DNA of 64,000 bases from Streptomyces tsukubensis (lineage in GTDB: Bacteria > Actinomycetota > Actinomycetes > Streptomycetales > Streptomycetaceae), in contig NZ_CP045178.1 of the NCBI RefSeq assembly GCF_009296025.1, positions 4,712,001 to 4,776,000 on the forward strand, in the 5' to 3' direction. Within the stretch, counting starts at the first letter, position 1, and each line of letters opens with the position of its first letter. The notes under the pieces were generated by a model. That model saw only the letters and a program-made list of their open reading frames with translations. It was not told the origin of the DNA and did no database searches. Of this stretch, positions 33,054 to 46,200 are shown in pieces. Position numbers and translations under genes: made by a program.

Positions 33054-36000
33054 GTGTCTTCTCCCCGCACCATAGCCGCCCATCAATCCGTCAATGGGAC
33101 ATTTCCCGCGCCCCTGTCGCTGGGGCAGGAGCGACTGTGGGTCACGGCGCGCATGGACGGAGACGCAGGCGCCACCTACAACGAGCCGATGCCCTTCGAC
33201 ATCCGGGGGCAGCTGGACCGGGACCTGCTCATCCGGGCGCTGCGCCAACTCGCCGCCCGTCATGAGGCCCTGCGCACCCGGCTGGTGCCCTCCGGGGGGT
33301 CGGCGCTCCAGGTGGTCGATCCGCCGGGGACCGCTTTCCCGTTCACCTTCGAGGACCTGACGGACCTGACGGACCTGACGGACCTGACGGACCTGACGGA
33401 CCAGGCGGGTCAGACGGATCGGGCGGGTCAGGCGGATCGAACGGGTACTGCGGGTACTGCGGGTACGGCGGATTCGGCGGGACAGTCGGGCGTGGCCGGG
33501 CGGTTCGCGCGGATACGGCAGGAGGTGGAGGGCACTCCGTTCCGGCTGGGCGAGGAGCCCATGGTCCGTGGCTGTCTCGTGGCGCTCGAACCGGATCACC
33601 ACGTGCTGCTCCTGACGGCCAACCACATCATCTTCGACGGCTGGTCGCGCTCGCTGCTGCTGCGGGAGTTGGGCCTGATGTACACCGCGCTCCAGGAGGG
33701 GCGGGACGCTTCGCTGCCTGAACTGACCTGGCAGTACAGCGACTACACCCGTTGGCAGTGGGAGTGGATGTCGGGGGAGGAGCCCGCCGCGCACGGCGAC
33801 TACTGGGTCGACACCTTGGCCGGCGTCCCCGCCGTGCTCTCCCTGCCCACCGACCGTCCCCGCCCGCCCGAGCAGGATTTCCGCGGTGACCGGCTGCCCG
33901 TGACCGTGGACGAGGAGCTGACGCGGGCCCTGCGTGACCTCGCCGCCGACAACGGTGTCTCGCTCTACGCGACCGTACTCACCGGCTGGTCCGTGCTCCT
34001 GTCCCTGCTCTCTGGGCAGGACGACATCGTCGTCGGCGCTCCCACGTCGAACCGCCGTCGCGGGGACGTCGAGAACCTGATCGGGTTCTTCGTCAACACC
34101 CTCGCCCTGCGCGCCGACCTGTCGGGCACCCCCACGGTCAGCGACGCCCTCAAGCAGGTGAACCGGCGTATCCGTGAGGGCCTGAAACACGTCGATCTGC
34201 CCTTCGAGCGGGTCGTGGAACTCGTCAACCCGCCCAGGAGCCCCGCCTACACCGCGCTGTTCCAGACCATGTTCGCCTGGGTCCCCTCCATGCGTAACGA
34301 GCTGGAACTCCCGCACATGAAGGTCGAGCTGCGGGAGGACGCCGCCCACGTCCCCGCCAAGTTCGACCTGGTCCTCGCCCTGGCCGACGAGGGGAGGCAG
34401 CTCACAGGGGAGATCGACTACGCGGTGGCGCTCTTCGACCGGGCCACCGTCGAACGGTACATACGGCAGTTCCTGCGGGTGCTGCGGCTGATGACCCAGC
34501 GGCCCGACGCCGAGATCGCGGATCTGACCCTGCTGGACGAGGACGAGCAGCGGGAGCTACTCGCCACCTTCAGCGCGGGGCCCGCCGTCTCCGGACCTGC
34601 ACCCTCGGGGCTGCTTGAGCGGTTCGCCGCGCAGGTAAGGACACGGCCCGAGCAGGTCGCGGTGGTGGCCGAGGACGCGGAACTCGACTACGCGACGCTG
34701 GACCGCCGCGCGGACCGGCTCGCCGCCGCGCTGATCGCCCGGGGCGCCGGGCCCGACCGGGTGGTGGGCCTGCACGCCGGACGTACCGCCGAACTCGCCG
34801 TCGGCGTGCTCGGCATCCTCAAGTCCGGCGCCGCCTACCTGCCCCTCGACCCGGGACAGCCCTCGGAACGGCTCACCGCCATGGTGAGCGACGCAGCACC
34901 CGTACTCGTACTGACCGACCTGGTGCACACGGTGGACACCGAGGGCGGCGCGGAGACCGTAGGTGGCGCCCCAACGCTCTGGGTGAACCTGGCGAAGGTG
35001 GAGGCCGAGGGGGAACACGCCCTGGCGTCAGGCACCGACCTCGTGCACCCGGCCGACCCGGCCCACCAGTCCGACCCGGCCCACCAGTCCGACCCGGCCC
35101 ACCCGGCCAACCCCACAAGCTCGACCAGCCCCATCGCCTGGGACCCCGCCCGGCTCGCCTACGTCATCTACACCTCGGGTTCGACGGGCCGCCCCAAGGG
35201 CGTGGCGGTGACACACGGCAGTGTCGTCAACCTCTTCGACCACTGGCGCGCACTCATGGGCGACGCACCGGGCGAGGCCGCGTCGGCCTGGTCGAGTATC
35301 GGATTCGACGCGTCGGTGCACGAACTCCTCGTACCGCTGACGACCGGGGCGGTGCTCCACCTGGTCCCCGACGAGCTGAGGGGCGACCCGGAGGCGCTGA
35401 TGGGCTGGCTGCGCGAGCGCGAGGTCACCCAGGCGTTCCTGCCGCCGTCGTACGTCCTGTGGATCAACGAGGACCCGGCCACGCGACTCGCGGGCCTGCG
35501 TCTGCGCCAGCTCCTCACCGGAGTGGAGTCCCTGCCGGAGAGCGCCCTGCACCGCATGGGCGAGCTGCTGCCCGGCCTGCGTATCTGCTTCGGCTACGGG
35601 CCGACGGAGGCCACGCTCTACGCCACCGCCTACACCGACCCGCAGCCCTACGACCGGTCGTGCCCCATCGGGCGCCCGTTGCGCGGTACCCGCCTGTACC
35701 TGCTCGACGACCGCATGCGCCCGGTGCCCGTCGGGGTCGCGGGTGAGGTCTACCTCGGCGGTGCGAGCCTGGCGCGCGGATACCTGAACAGGCCCGATCT
35801 CACCGACGAGCTTTTCCTGCCCGACCCGTTCGTACCGGGTGAACGCGTCTACCGTACGGGCGACTTGGCACGCTGGCTGCCCGACGGCAACGCCGAGTAC
35901 GCGGGTCGCGGCGACGACCAGCTCAAACTGCGCGGTTTCCGTATCGAACCCGGCGAGGTCGAGGCGGCGCTGCTCGCGGTGGACGGTGTGCGGGAGGCCG

Positions 36001-37289
36001 TCGTGCTGGCCGACCGTGACACACCGGGCGGCCCCCACCTGGTCGCCGGTGTCGGATGCGACGCCGAGGCCTCGCGGACCGCGTACGAGTGGCGCGCGGC
36101 CCTCCAGGACCGCCTGCCCGACTACATGATCCCCGTCGTGGTCGCCGAGTTCCCTCGGCTGCCGATGAACCGCAGCGGCAAGGTCGACAGGGCGGCGGTG
36201 CTGCGCGCCGTGGCCGCAGCCCGCTCGGGGCAGGTCAACACGGCCGCGCCCCGCGACCACGTCGAGATGGCGCTGTACCGGATCTGGCGGCAGGTGCTGC
36301 TCCACCCGGACGTCGGCATCGGGGACAACTTCTTCGCGCTCGGCGGTACGTCGATCTCGGCGATCAAGATGACCTCCGCCGTCCAGGAGCAACTCGGCGT
36401 GACGCTGCCCGTCAGGGACGTCATGCTGCACCCCACCATCGAGGCGCTCGCCGAGCGGGTGCGCGGAGCCGCAGAAGAGGGCTCGCGACCGGTGGAGTTG
36501 AGCAGCCTGGTGGAGTTCCGCGCGGGCGACGGCCGACAGCGTGTGGTGTGCGTACATCCTGCGGGCGGCACCGCCTTCTGTTACCTGCCGCTCTCCACGG
36601 AACTGCCCGACGCCATCGGCGTGGTGGGGCTCCAGGCGCCCGGCATCAACCCCGGCGAGGCCACTCTGCCCGGTGTGGAGGCGATGGCCGAGGAGTATCT
36701 GCGGCTCGTCGCCCCCCGCCAGGACGAGGCCCTGGTGCTGTGCGGGCTCTCCTTCGGCGGCCTCATCGCGTACGAGATGGGGCGCCTCCTCGCGGCGGCG
36801 GGACACGAGCGGGTGAGCGTCGTCCTGCTCGACACGCACGGCGCGCGGGACGGGGAGCGGACCGCCGCGACCGAGCCGGTCGGTATGGAGGAGTTCCGGG
36901 AGAAGCTGGTGCGCTTCAACGGCATGTATCCGGGCATCGACGACGACCAGGTGGACCGCTATCTCACCGTCTACAACCACCACCGGGTGACGGCGGGCGA
37001 CTACGTCGTACCCGAGTCGCCCGCCCGCGTCGTGCTGATGCAGGCGACGGCCGTGGAGGACGACGACGGTGGCGGTGCGGCGGCCCGCCTGCGGGCGTTC
37101 TGGCGCAGCCGGGTCAGCGGCCCGTTCGAGGTCGAGCCGGTGGCCTGTGGGCACTGGGACATGCTGGAGAGCGACGAGTTGCCTCGCGTCGCCGCCGTAC
37201 TCGCCGCGGAACTCGACCGGGTGGCGACCGGCCAGGACAGGTCCGGGGCGGGACGCACCACACTTCTTGGCACGTCGTCGGAGGCATGA
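33054..37289 (+). CDS. Nonribosomal peptide synthetase, C-A-T-TE
   Basis: A 1411-residue single-module NRPS. The C domain (about 20-465) has NHIIFDG near residue 190, so the first His of HHxxxDG is Asn while the second is kept. The A domain (about 510-1010) has YTSGSTGRPKG near 704 and FGYGPTE. My alignment with GrsA gives the pocket D-A-H-F-L-G-G-L-Y, which I cannot match to a substrate. The T domain has FFALGGTSI near 1092, with Ser for phosphopantetheine. The TE has GLSFGG near 1231. In-frame repeats lie in the C domain (DLTDLT, from 33357) and before A3 (DPAHQS, 35046-35105). GTG 33054 follows GAAGGGTAATCC. It overlaps the next gene by 4 bases (ATGA). A TE at this point, ahead of a second megasynthase, is odd. 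Confidence 0.93.
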   Translation: MSSPRTIAAHQSVNGTFPAPLSLGQERLWVTARMDGDAGATYNEPMPFDIRGQLDRDLLIRALRQLAARHEALRTRLVPSGGSALQVVDPPGTAFPFTFEDLTDLTDLTDLTDLTDQAGQTDRAGQADRTGTAGTAGTADSAGQSGVAGRFARIRQEVEGTPFRLGEEPMVRGCLVALEPDHHVLLLTANHIIFDGWSRSLLLRELGLMYTALQEGRDASLPELTWQYSDYTRWQWEWMSGEEPAAHGDYWVDTLAGVPAVLSLPTDRPRPPEQDFRGDRLPVTVDEELTRALRDLAADNGVSLYATVLTGWSVLLSLLSGQDDIVVGAPTSNRRRGDVENLIGFFVNTLALRADLSGTPTVSDALKQVNRRIREGLKHVDLPFERVVELVNPPRSPAYTALFQTMFAWVPSMRNELELPHMKVELREDAAHVPAKFDLVLALADEGRQLTGEIDYAVALFDRATVERYIRQFLRVLRLMTQRPDAEIADLTLLDEDEQRELLATFSAGPAVSGPAPSGLLERFAAQVRTRPEQVAVVAEDAELDYATLDRRADRLAAALIARGAGPDRVVGLHAGRTAELAVGVLGILKSGAAYLPLDPGQPSERLTAMVSDAAPVLVLTDLVHTVDTEGGAETVGGAPTLWVNLAKVEAEGEHALASGTDLVHPADPAHQSDPAHQSDPAHPANPTSSTSPIAWDPARLAYVIYTSGSTGRPKGVAVTHGSVVNLFDHWRALMGDAPGEAASAWSSIGFDASVHELLVPLTTGAVLHLVPDELRGDPEALMGWLREREVTQAFLPPSYVLWINEDPATRLAGLRLRQLLTGVESLPESALHRMGELLPGLRICFGYGPTEATLYATAYTDPQPYDRSCPIGRPLRGTRLYLLDDRMRPVPVGVAGEVYLGGASLARGYLNRPDLTDELFLPDPFVPGERVYRTGDLARWLPDGNAEYAGRGDDQLKLRGFRIEPGEVEAALLAVDGVREAVVLADRDTPGGPHLVAGVGCDAEASRTAYEWRAALQDRLPDYMIPVVVAEFPRLPMNRSGKVDRAAVLRAVAAARSGQVNTAAPRDHVEMALYRIWRQVLLHPDVGIGDNFFALGGTSISAIKMTSAVQEQLGVTLPVRDVMLHPTIEALAERVRGAAEEGSRPVELSSLVEFRAGDGRQRVVCVHPAGGTAFCYLPLSTELPDAIGVVGLQAPGINPGEATLPGVEAMAEEYLRLVAPRQDEALVLCGLSFGGLIAYEMGRLLAAAGHERVSVVLLDTHGARDGERTAATEPVGMEEFREKLVRFNGMYPGIDDDQVDRYLTVYNHHRVTAGDYVVPESPARVVLMQATAVEDDDGGGAAARLRAFWRSRVSGPFEVEPVACGHWDMLESDELPRVAAVLAAELDRVATGQDRSGAGRTTLLGTSSEA

Positions 37290-40200
37290 TGGAACCGCGC
37301 GTCGAAACTTCCCCCGCCGACGGGGCGGAGGGTCCGGGCGCACCGGCCGGGCTCGCCCTCGCGATACACCGACAGGCCCTGCGCTCACCGCGCGCGGTCG
37401 CGGTCGCCGACGGTGACGTACGGGTGGACTACGCCACGCTGAACGCCGCTGCCGCCGCCGTGGCCCGGGAACTGGACCGCCGGGGAGTGACGCGGGGACA
37501 GGCCGTGGCGGTGGCGCTGCCGCGCTCGTGGCGGCTGGTCTGCGTGATGCTGGGCATCCTGCGGCTGGGGGCGCGCGTGGTGCCGCTGGATACGCAGAGT
37601 CCCGCTGAACGCCGTCTCTTCATCCTGCGGGATTCCGAGGCGGTGGCGGTGGTGCACGGCGGGGCCGTGGGCGCCTTCGACGGTGGCCCCGAGCTTCCGG
37701 GGGGCGTGTCGGCGCTCCCCGTGGAGGGGCTGCTGCCCGAACTCCCGGGCGAACCGGGCGCCGTGGAGGAGCCGACCGCGGCGGGTGAGGTGTCGTACCT
37801 CTTCTACACCTCGGGAACGACCGGGCGGCCCAAGGGGGTTGAGGTGTGTGACGCGGGGATCACGCGGCTCGCCCGGCCCGGCTACATCCGTGTCGAGCCC
37901 GGCCTGCGCTATGCCTGCCTGGCCAATCCGGCGTTCGACGCGCTGAGCTTCGAGGTCTGGGTACCCCTGCTGACCGGCGGCTGCTGTGTGGTCCTGCGCG
38001 ACGAGGAGGCGCGGACCCCCGAGCGGCTCGCCGAGGCGCTGCGGCGCGAGCGGGTCGACACCCTCTTCATCACCACCGCGCTGTTCAACGCGATGGTCAC
38101 GGCCGTGCCCGACTGCTTCGCGGCGGCCGGCGAAGTCCTGGTCGGCGGCGAGCAGCTCAACTCCCAGGTGGTGCGCCGCTGGTACCGGGACAACCCCGAC
38201 AGCGGGACCCGTCTGTTCAATATCTACGGTCCGACGGAGTCGAGCACCTTCGCGCTCTGCCATCCGATCCCGCGCGACTTCGACGGTGACGTGGTGCCGA
38301 TCGGCCGCCCCTTGCCGCAGACCGGTGCCGTCCTGGTCGTACCGGGTCAGGATCGGGTCGCCGCCCCCGGGGAGGTGGCGGAACTGCTGCTGAGCGGCGC
38401 CGGTCTCGCGGCCGGCTACCGCGACCTCCCCGAGGAGACCGAGCGCCGCTTCGTACGGCTCGGGTGGCTCGACGGCGGCGAGGAGCGGTACTACAGGACG
38501 GGTGACCTCGTACGGGCCGACAGCGACGGCCTGGTGGAGTACGTAGGCAGGACCGACCGCCAGGTCAAGGTGCGCGGCTTCCGGATCGAGCCCGGCGAGG
38601 TGGAGAGGCGTGTCCTCGCCCACCCGGCGGTCCACCGTGCCTACGTGTGCACCCGCCGCGCGGGCCAGGAGGGGCCGAACGAACTGCTGGCCTTCGTCGT
38701 CCTGCGCCACGAGCTGTCCTACGAGGAGTTCGACAGCCACCTCGCGGCCCACCTGCCCGCCTACATGCGCCCCCACCGGATCCACCTCGTGGAGGAACTG
38801 CCGCTCAACGCCAATGGCAAGGTCGACCAGCCCGCGCTGGAGCAGCGGGCGGACCGTCCCTGGCGCCCGACCGCCGCCGCCACCGCCGGGCCCGCCGCGA
38901 CGGAGACGGAACGCGAGGTCATCGGGTTGGCCGAGGAGATCCTGGCCACCACGGGCCTCGGGCTCGGTGACCGGTGGATCGCCAGTGGCGGCGACTCGCT
39001 GAAGGCGCTGCGGTTCCGCTTCGCCGTCCGGCAGCGGTGGGGCCGCGACCTGACACAGTCGGCCGTCCTCCACGGGGACCTGGCCGCGATAGCCCGGTCC
39101 GTCACCACGGCGGAGTCCGGGGAGGAGGCCGCCTCTCCTGTTCCGGTACCGGTGGTCTCCGGGGCCCGTTCCGCGCCCGCCACGAGTGAGCAGCAGCGGC
39201 TGTGGCTGCTTCAGCGCCGTACGCCGGGCTCGCGGGCGTACTCCGTCAACCAGGCCTTCCGTATCGACGGAGCGGTCGACCCCGGGGCCCTCCGGCGGGC
39301 GCTCGCGGCTCTGGTGGTACGGCACGCGGCACTGCGGGTCGGGTTCGACCTCGGGCCGAAGGGCCTTCGGCAGACCGTTGGCGAACCGTACGACCCTTGG
39401 CACGAGCCGGGTACGGAGCGGACGGGCGGCGCGCGGAGGACGTCGGACGCGTCGGGGCAGGTTGACACGCGGCGGTCAGGGGCCGCTCCACGGACCTGGG
39501 ACGAGGAGGAGGCGCGCGCCTTCGCCGACGTCTTCTTCGCCGAGCCCTTCGACCTGGCTGTTCCTCGTATGCTCCGGGCGTGCTGGCTGCCCGGCCCCGG
39601 CCCCGGCGACGGCGGCGACGGCGGGACGCTGTTGCTGCATCTCCACCACATCGCCGTGGACGGCTGGTCTCTGAGCATCCTGTTGCGGGATCTGTCGGGC
39701 GCCTACGCCGAGGCGGCGGGCGTCGAGGTGACGGGCGTCGAAGTGACCGGCGTCGAGGCGGCGGGCGTCGAGGTGACCGGCGCTGAGGCGACCGATGCCG
39801 AGGCGACCGGCGCTGAGGTGGCCGACGCCACGGTGACGGGCGCCGAAGCCGCGACGGCCGGGCCCGCCACCCCGTCCCCGACCCCCCTCGACTTCGCCAT
39901 CTGGCAGAGCGACTGGTTCGGGAGCGCCGCCTACCAGGAGCAGCGTGACGGGCTCCTCGCCCACTACCGGGGTCTGGAGGAGCCCCAGGAACCGTTGCCC
40001 GCGCGGGACGTGGACCCGGCGCCTCGGGCGCGGCTGCTGCACACGTCGCTGGACGTCGTACGCCGTGCCCAGGTGGATCAGGTCTGCGCCGAGTTCGGGC
40101 TGACCCGTTTCCAGGTGCTGTTGAGTATCTTCTCGTGGAGCCTGTACGGCGTGACGGGCCTGGTCCGTCCGCGTATCGCCGCCCCGGTCGCCAACCGCCC

Positions 40201-43200
40201 GGTACGCGAGTTCGAGGACAGCGTGGGCATGATGGCCAACACCGTGCTGCTGCCCGTGACGGTCGTGCCCGGCGAGGACCTGCGTACGCACCTCGCCCGT
40301 ACGGAGACCGGCACGGGGCAGGTCCTGCGCCGCCAGGACGTGGCGCTCACGGATGTCCTGACCGGCTGGGAGGCCGTTGGCGACGGCGACGGCACCCCGT
40401 TCGACCTGCTGTTCGTCCTGGAGAACACCGACTTCGGGGGGCTGCGGCTGCCCGGCTGTGTCCAGCGCCCCCTGTGGTGGGCCGCGCCGGAGGCCAAGTG
40501 CCCGATGACGGTCTCCGTGGTCGAGCACGCCGACGGCCTCGACCTGCTGTGGGAGTACGCGGAGGACCGGTTCACCGGTGCGGCCGTGGAGGCGATGGCC
40601 GAGCTGCTGCGGCGGGGCGTGGACGCGCTCGCGGCCGGTGGCCGCGCGACCGCGCGGGAGCTGGTCGCCCCCTACCGGCGCTCACTGCCCGAGCACGGGC
40701 GCGGGCCCGCCCCCGAACCGGGCTTCACCACCGTCGCCGAGGGCTTCGCCCGGCAGGTCGCGCGTACCCCGGACGCCCCCGCCGTGACCACGGCCGACGG
40801 GACCTCCCTGAGCTACGCGGCGCTCGACACCCTCGCCGCGCACCTCGCCGCCGAACTCGCCGACCGTTACCCGATCCCGGCCGACGGCAGCCCCTGCCGG
40901 GCGGCGCTGTACCTGGACCCGTCCGCCGAACACGTGGTGGCCCTGCTCGCCCTGGCCAGGCTCAACGTCACCGCCGTACCCCTCGACCCCGCCTACCCGG
41001 CTGAGGTGGTCCGCCGCGTGCTGGAGCGGGTCGACCCGCTGTGCGTGCTGGTCACGCGGGAGGGCGCGCCCGCGGTGGACGCGCTGCTGCCGGGGGTTCC
41101 TGGGCTCCCTGGCGGTGGCGTGCCGCGTCACGTTGTCGCCCTGGCGGACGACCCGGCGGCGCCCCAAGAGGGCAACGGTGCGGGCGAAGTGGACGACGCC
41201 TGGCGCGCACACGAAGGCTCCCGCCCCCTCTACACCCTCTTCACCTCCGGCTCCACCGGCGTCCCCAAGGGCGTGCAGATCTTCGACCGCACCCTGTGCG
41301 ACCTGATCCGGTGGCAGTCGGGGCCCGGCGGCCTGACCGCCCCCGCGGCCACCCAGCAGTTCTCGATGCTGGCGTTCGACGTGTCCTTCCAGGAGATCTT
41401 CGGGACGCTGTGCACCGGCGGCACCCTCCAGCTCATACGCCCCGAGTGGCGCCAGGACGCACCCGCGCTCCTGGAGCGGCTGGAGTCCGCGGGGACCGAG
41501 CGGATCTTCATGCCGTACGTGGCTCTGCAACTGCTCGCCGAGTACGCGGTACGCCTCGGCAGGTTCCCCTCCCGGCTGCGCGAAGTGATCACCGCGGGCG
41601 AGCAACTGGTGTGCACCGACACCGTCCGCCGCTGGTTCGCGGGACTGCCGGACGCCCGCCTGTTCAACCACTACGGGCCGACCGAGACGCATGTGGTCAG
41701 CGCCCTGTGCCTGGCGGGCGACCCGTGGCAGTGGCCGGAACGGCCCGCCATCGGGCGCCCGGTGGCCGGCGCCCACCTGCGCGTGGTGGACGCCCAGGGC
41801 GACCCCGTACCGCCCGGGTGCACCGGCGAGCTGCTGATCGGCGGCACCATGACCACACGGTGCTACCTGGACGAATCCGGTCCCGACGCGCCCGGTCCCG
41901 ACGCGCTCGGTCTCGGCGCGCCCGGTCCCGACGCGCCCGGTCTCGGCGCGCCCGGTCCCGACGCGCCCGGTCTCGGCGCGCCCGGTCCCGACGCGCCCGG
42001 TCTCGACGTGCTCGGCGCCGACGCGCCCATTCCCGTCGACCCCGCCGCCCCCGGCGACCCCCGCTTCGTGGAGGTGCCGGACGGAGGCCTGTTCTACCGC
42101 ACCGGCGATCGCGCGTGGTTCGACGGCGAGGGCCTGCTGCACTACGCGGGCCGCGACGACCAGCAGATCAAACTCAGCGGGCATCGGCTCGAACTCGGCT
42201 CTGTAGAAGCGGCGTTGCTGCGTCATCCCGCTGTGGCGGGCGCTGTCGTCGCGCGGGACGGCGACCGGCTGACGGCCTGCCTGGAGGTCCGTGGCGAGTC
42301 CCCCTCCCCGTCCTCGTCCACCTCCCCCTCCTCGTCGCCGCCCCTCTCCGCCGACGAACTGACCGCGCATCTCTCCGCGTCACTGCCCTCCTACGTCCGC
42401 GTGGACCGTTTCCGGCGGCTGGAGAAGCTGCCGCGTACCCCCAGCGGCAAGCTGGACCGGCAGGCGGCGCTCCGCGCACCGGGCGAGGAGATACGCCGTT
42501 CCGCCGCGCCCCGCACCGGGCTCTCGGCCGAGGAGGAACGGCTGACCGCCGCCTTCGAGGAGGTCACAGGCGCGACGATCGGCCCCGACCAGACGTTCTT
42601 CGAGGCGGGTGCCTCCAGCCTCACGCTCATGCGTTTCCACTTGCGCTGCACCACGACGCTGGGGCTGCGCTTCAGCGTCGCCGACCTCTTCGAGTACGTC
42701 ACGGTCGGCGCCCTGGCCCGCCACCTCGCCGCCGACCCCCTCCCTGGCCCCGAGGTCCCCGCCGAACGCGCCGTACCGGCCGAGGCGGACGGCGGGGCCC
42801 CGGAGCCCGGCGAGCCGATCGCGGTCGTCGGCATGGCGGTACGGGTGCCGGGCGCGCGGGACCTGGCGTCCTTCTGGGACCTGGTGGTGTCGGGCGGCAC
42901 CGGCATCCGGCGTATCGACGCACCCGAGGGCGTCATCGGCGCGCACAGCACGCTCGACGGGATTCTCGACTTCGATCCGGGCCACTTCGGCATCAGCCCC
43001 CAAGAAGCGCGCCTCATGGACCCCCAGCAGCGGCACCTGCTGATGGCAGGCGTCCAGGCACTGGCACACGCCGGAATCGCCGACACGTCAACCACACGCG
43101 TGGGTCTGGTGGCGGGTGCGGGGGAGAACACCTACTTCCAGTCCCTGCTGCGCGAGGCGGACCCCGGCCGGCTGCCCGACGGCTTCCAACTCGCCCTGCA

Positions 43201-46200
43201 CCACGAGAAGGACTTCCTGGCCACCAAGGTCGCGTATCACCTCGGGCTGACCGGTCCTGCCTTCAGCGCCCAGACGGCGTGCTCAAGTTCCCTGGTCGCC
43301 GTGCACCTCGCGGCGGGCCTGCTCCGGCAGGGCGAGGCGGAGGTCATGCTCGCCGGGGGAGTACTGGTCGACCCCGGGCTGACCGGCGGCTACCGCTACC
43401 GCCCGCAGCACATCTTCTCCGCCGACGGCGACTGCCGCCCCTTCAGCGACGACGCGACGGGGACGGTCGGCGCGAGCGGTGTCGGCGTCGTGGTCCTCAA
43501 ACCGCTGCGGGCGGCCCGGCGGGACGGCGACACCGTCTACGCGACGATCACGGGCTCCGCGATCAACAACGACGGTTCGGCGAAGATGAGTTACACCGCG
43601 CCGTCCCTGGCCGGGCAGCGCGAGGTGATCAGGACGGCCCTCGCCCGCGCGGGACGTACGGGCGCGGACCTCGGCTATGTGGAGGCGCACGGTACCGGTA
43701 CCCGGCTCGGTGACCCCATCGAGGTGAGCGCGCTACGGCAGGCGTTCGACGTGGACGAGCCGGGCCGCTGCGCCCTCAGCTCCGTCAAGAGCCAGCTCGG
43801 CCACATGGGCGCGGCGGCGGGTGTGGTGGGCCTCGTGCGGGCCGTGCTCTCCGTGCACCACGGGAGCGTCCCGCCCACCATCAACTTCCGGGCCCTCAAT
43901 CCGGAGATCGGCCCCGACCCCACCCCCTTCTACGTCCCGTCCGAGACCACGCCCTGGCCCGAGGGGCGCGAGCGGGTGGCCTCGGTCAGCAGCTTCGGGA
44001 TCGGCGGCACCAACGCGCACGTGATTGTGGAGCGGGACGCCGGGGTCGGGGCCGTGGCCGGGACCGGGGCAGACACCACCGGGACCGCTTCGGCGACCGG
44101 TGCTGCGACTCCGACCGCGACCGCCGCCGCGACCGCCCCCGCCGCGACCGACGCGGTACCGAAGTGCCTCGTGCTCTCCGCCTCAAGCGCGGACGCGCTC
44201 GCCGCCGACGCGGCCAGGATCGCCGACTATCTCCATCGGCTGCCCGATCGGCCCGAGCTGCCCGAGCTGCCCGAGCTGCCCGAGCTGCCCGATCGGCCCG
44301 AGCTGCCCGATCGGCGCGACCGGCGCGACCTGCCAGAGCTGTACGAGTCCGTACTGCGCCATCTACAGACCGGACGTACGGCCCGCCGCCTGCGGGTCGC
44401 GGCACCCGCCGAGGACGCCGCCGCAGCGGTGCGCTGGCTGCGCGCGGTGGCCGGAGGAGAGGTCCCGTACGGCAACGCGGACCCGGACGCCGTGACGGTC
44501 TCCGCCGCCGGTCGTACGGCCCACGAACTCGCCGAGGACTGGACGGCGGGAAGGCCCGTCGACTGGGGGCAGGGCACCGCCCCGGCGCCCTGGGACTTCC
44601 CGCCCCCGTCCTTCGCGCTCGCGGAGTACGACTTCGACCGCACGGCCGAGGCGAAGCCCGCGGGCCCCGAGCGGCTGCCCCGGGCCGACTGGCTGCACCA
44701 GCCGCACTGGGTACGGCTACGACGCGCGACCGTCGCGGGCACAGCGGCTTCGATCGGCCGCGCCTCGGTCGACCGCACCCCGTCCGACCGCACCCCGTCC
44801 GGCCGCACCCCGTCCGGCCGCACCCCGTCCGTCCACACCCCGTCCGCCCGTGCGTCCGCCAGGACCGTCGTCGTCGTGGCCGCCGAGGGCACTCCCCAGG
44901 GGGCGTTCACGCCGTTCGAGGCCGTGGCGTCACGTGTCGTACGGGTCCGCCCTGCCGCCGCCTTCGCCCGCAGGGGCCCCGACGTCTTCGACGTGGACCC
45001 GGCCGACTCGGCCTCCCTGCGCCTGCTGCTCGACGCGCTGGCAGAGGGCGGCGCCGACGACGCGCCCTCCCTCTCGCCTGCCGACGTGGAGTGGGTGCAC
45101 GCGCTGCCCCTCGCCGTGACGGGCCCCGTCGGCCCCGGCACGCTGGAACAGGCCCGCCACGCCTGCCTGGACACCACGGCGGCCCTGGCGCAGGCGATGT
45201 CAGGACGCACCGGCTTGCCGCGCGTGTGGTGGTTGTCGTACGGCGCCCGGCCCGTGGCGGGGACGGTGGCCAGGCCCGAACTGGCGCTTCTCGCCGGGCC
45301 GGTCGAGGTCGCCCCGCAGGAGACGGCCCTGTACGGCCACTGGCTGGACCTCCCCGACGCGGATCTCGGCCGCTGGGCCGGGCAGGTGGCCTCGGTCGTA
45401 GCGGAACCGCGCCGGGCCGGGCACCCCGATGACCCGGCCCTGCCCCGGCAACTCGCGCTGCGCCAGGGCTTCTGGTGGCGCCAGGGCACCACGCCCGTAC
45501 CCGCCCCCACACCCGCACCCGTACCCACACCCACACCCGTACCCACAACCACACCCACACCCGCGCCCGTGCCGGTGCCGGTGCCGTCCGGTGAGGAAGC
45601 GGTCCACCTGATACTGGGCGGCACGGGTGGTATAGGCCGTGCCGTCGCCGCCTGGCTGCTTGAGCACACGGACGGCCGGGTCCTGCTGCTGTCGAGGAAC
45701 CCGAGGCTGCCCGAGGAACTGACCGGCTGGGCCGACCGAGTCGGCCTCGTACGGGCGGATCTGGCGGCCACGCCCGTACGGGAAGTGGCGGCGGCCGTCG
45801 CCGAGCACACCTCACGCCTCGACACCGTGATCCACGCGGCGGGCCTCGGATTCGGTGGGCTGCTCGTACGCCGGGACGCGGCGGCGACGCGCGGCGCGGC
45901 GGCGGCGAGGGAGTGGGGCGCACTCGTCGTGGAGGACCTGATCGGGACGTACCGTCCGGAGATCGCGGTCTACTGCTCCTCGATGTCCGCCCTGCTCGGC
46001 GGCGTGGGCCAGAGCGACTACGCGGCGGGCGCGAGCCTTCTCGACGGCTTCGCCCACCACCACCCGGAAGGGACGCACGCGGCGGAGGACCAGGAGACGA
46101 CCGTCCGTATCGGCATCGACTGGGACATCTGGAGCGAGACCGGAATGGCGACCGGGGTCCTGAACACGGACAGCCGCCACCAGGCCCACTTGGCTGTCGG

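Noticed and set aside
36056..37285. Extra 410 codons upstream of the NRPS-PKS hybrid in the same frame
   Set aside because: They overlap the C-A-T-TE gene in another frame and show no domain; the ATGA overlap at 37286 is the natural start.
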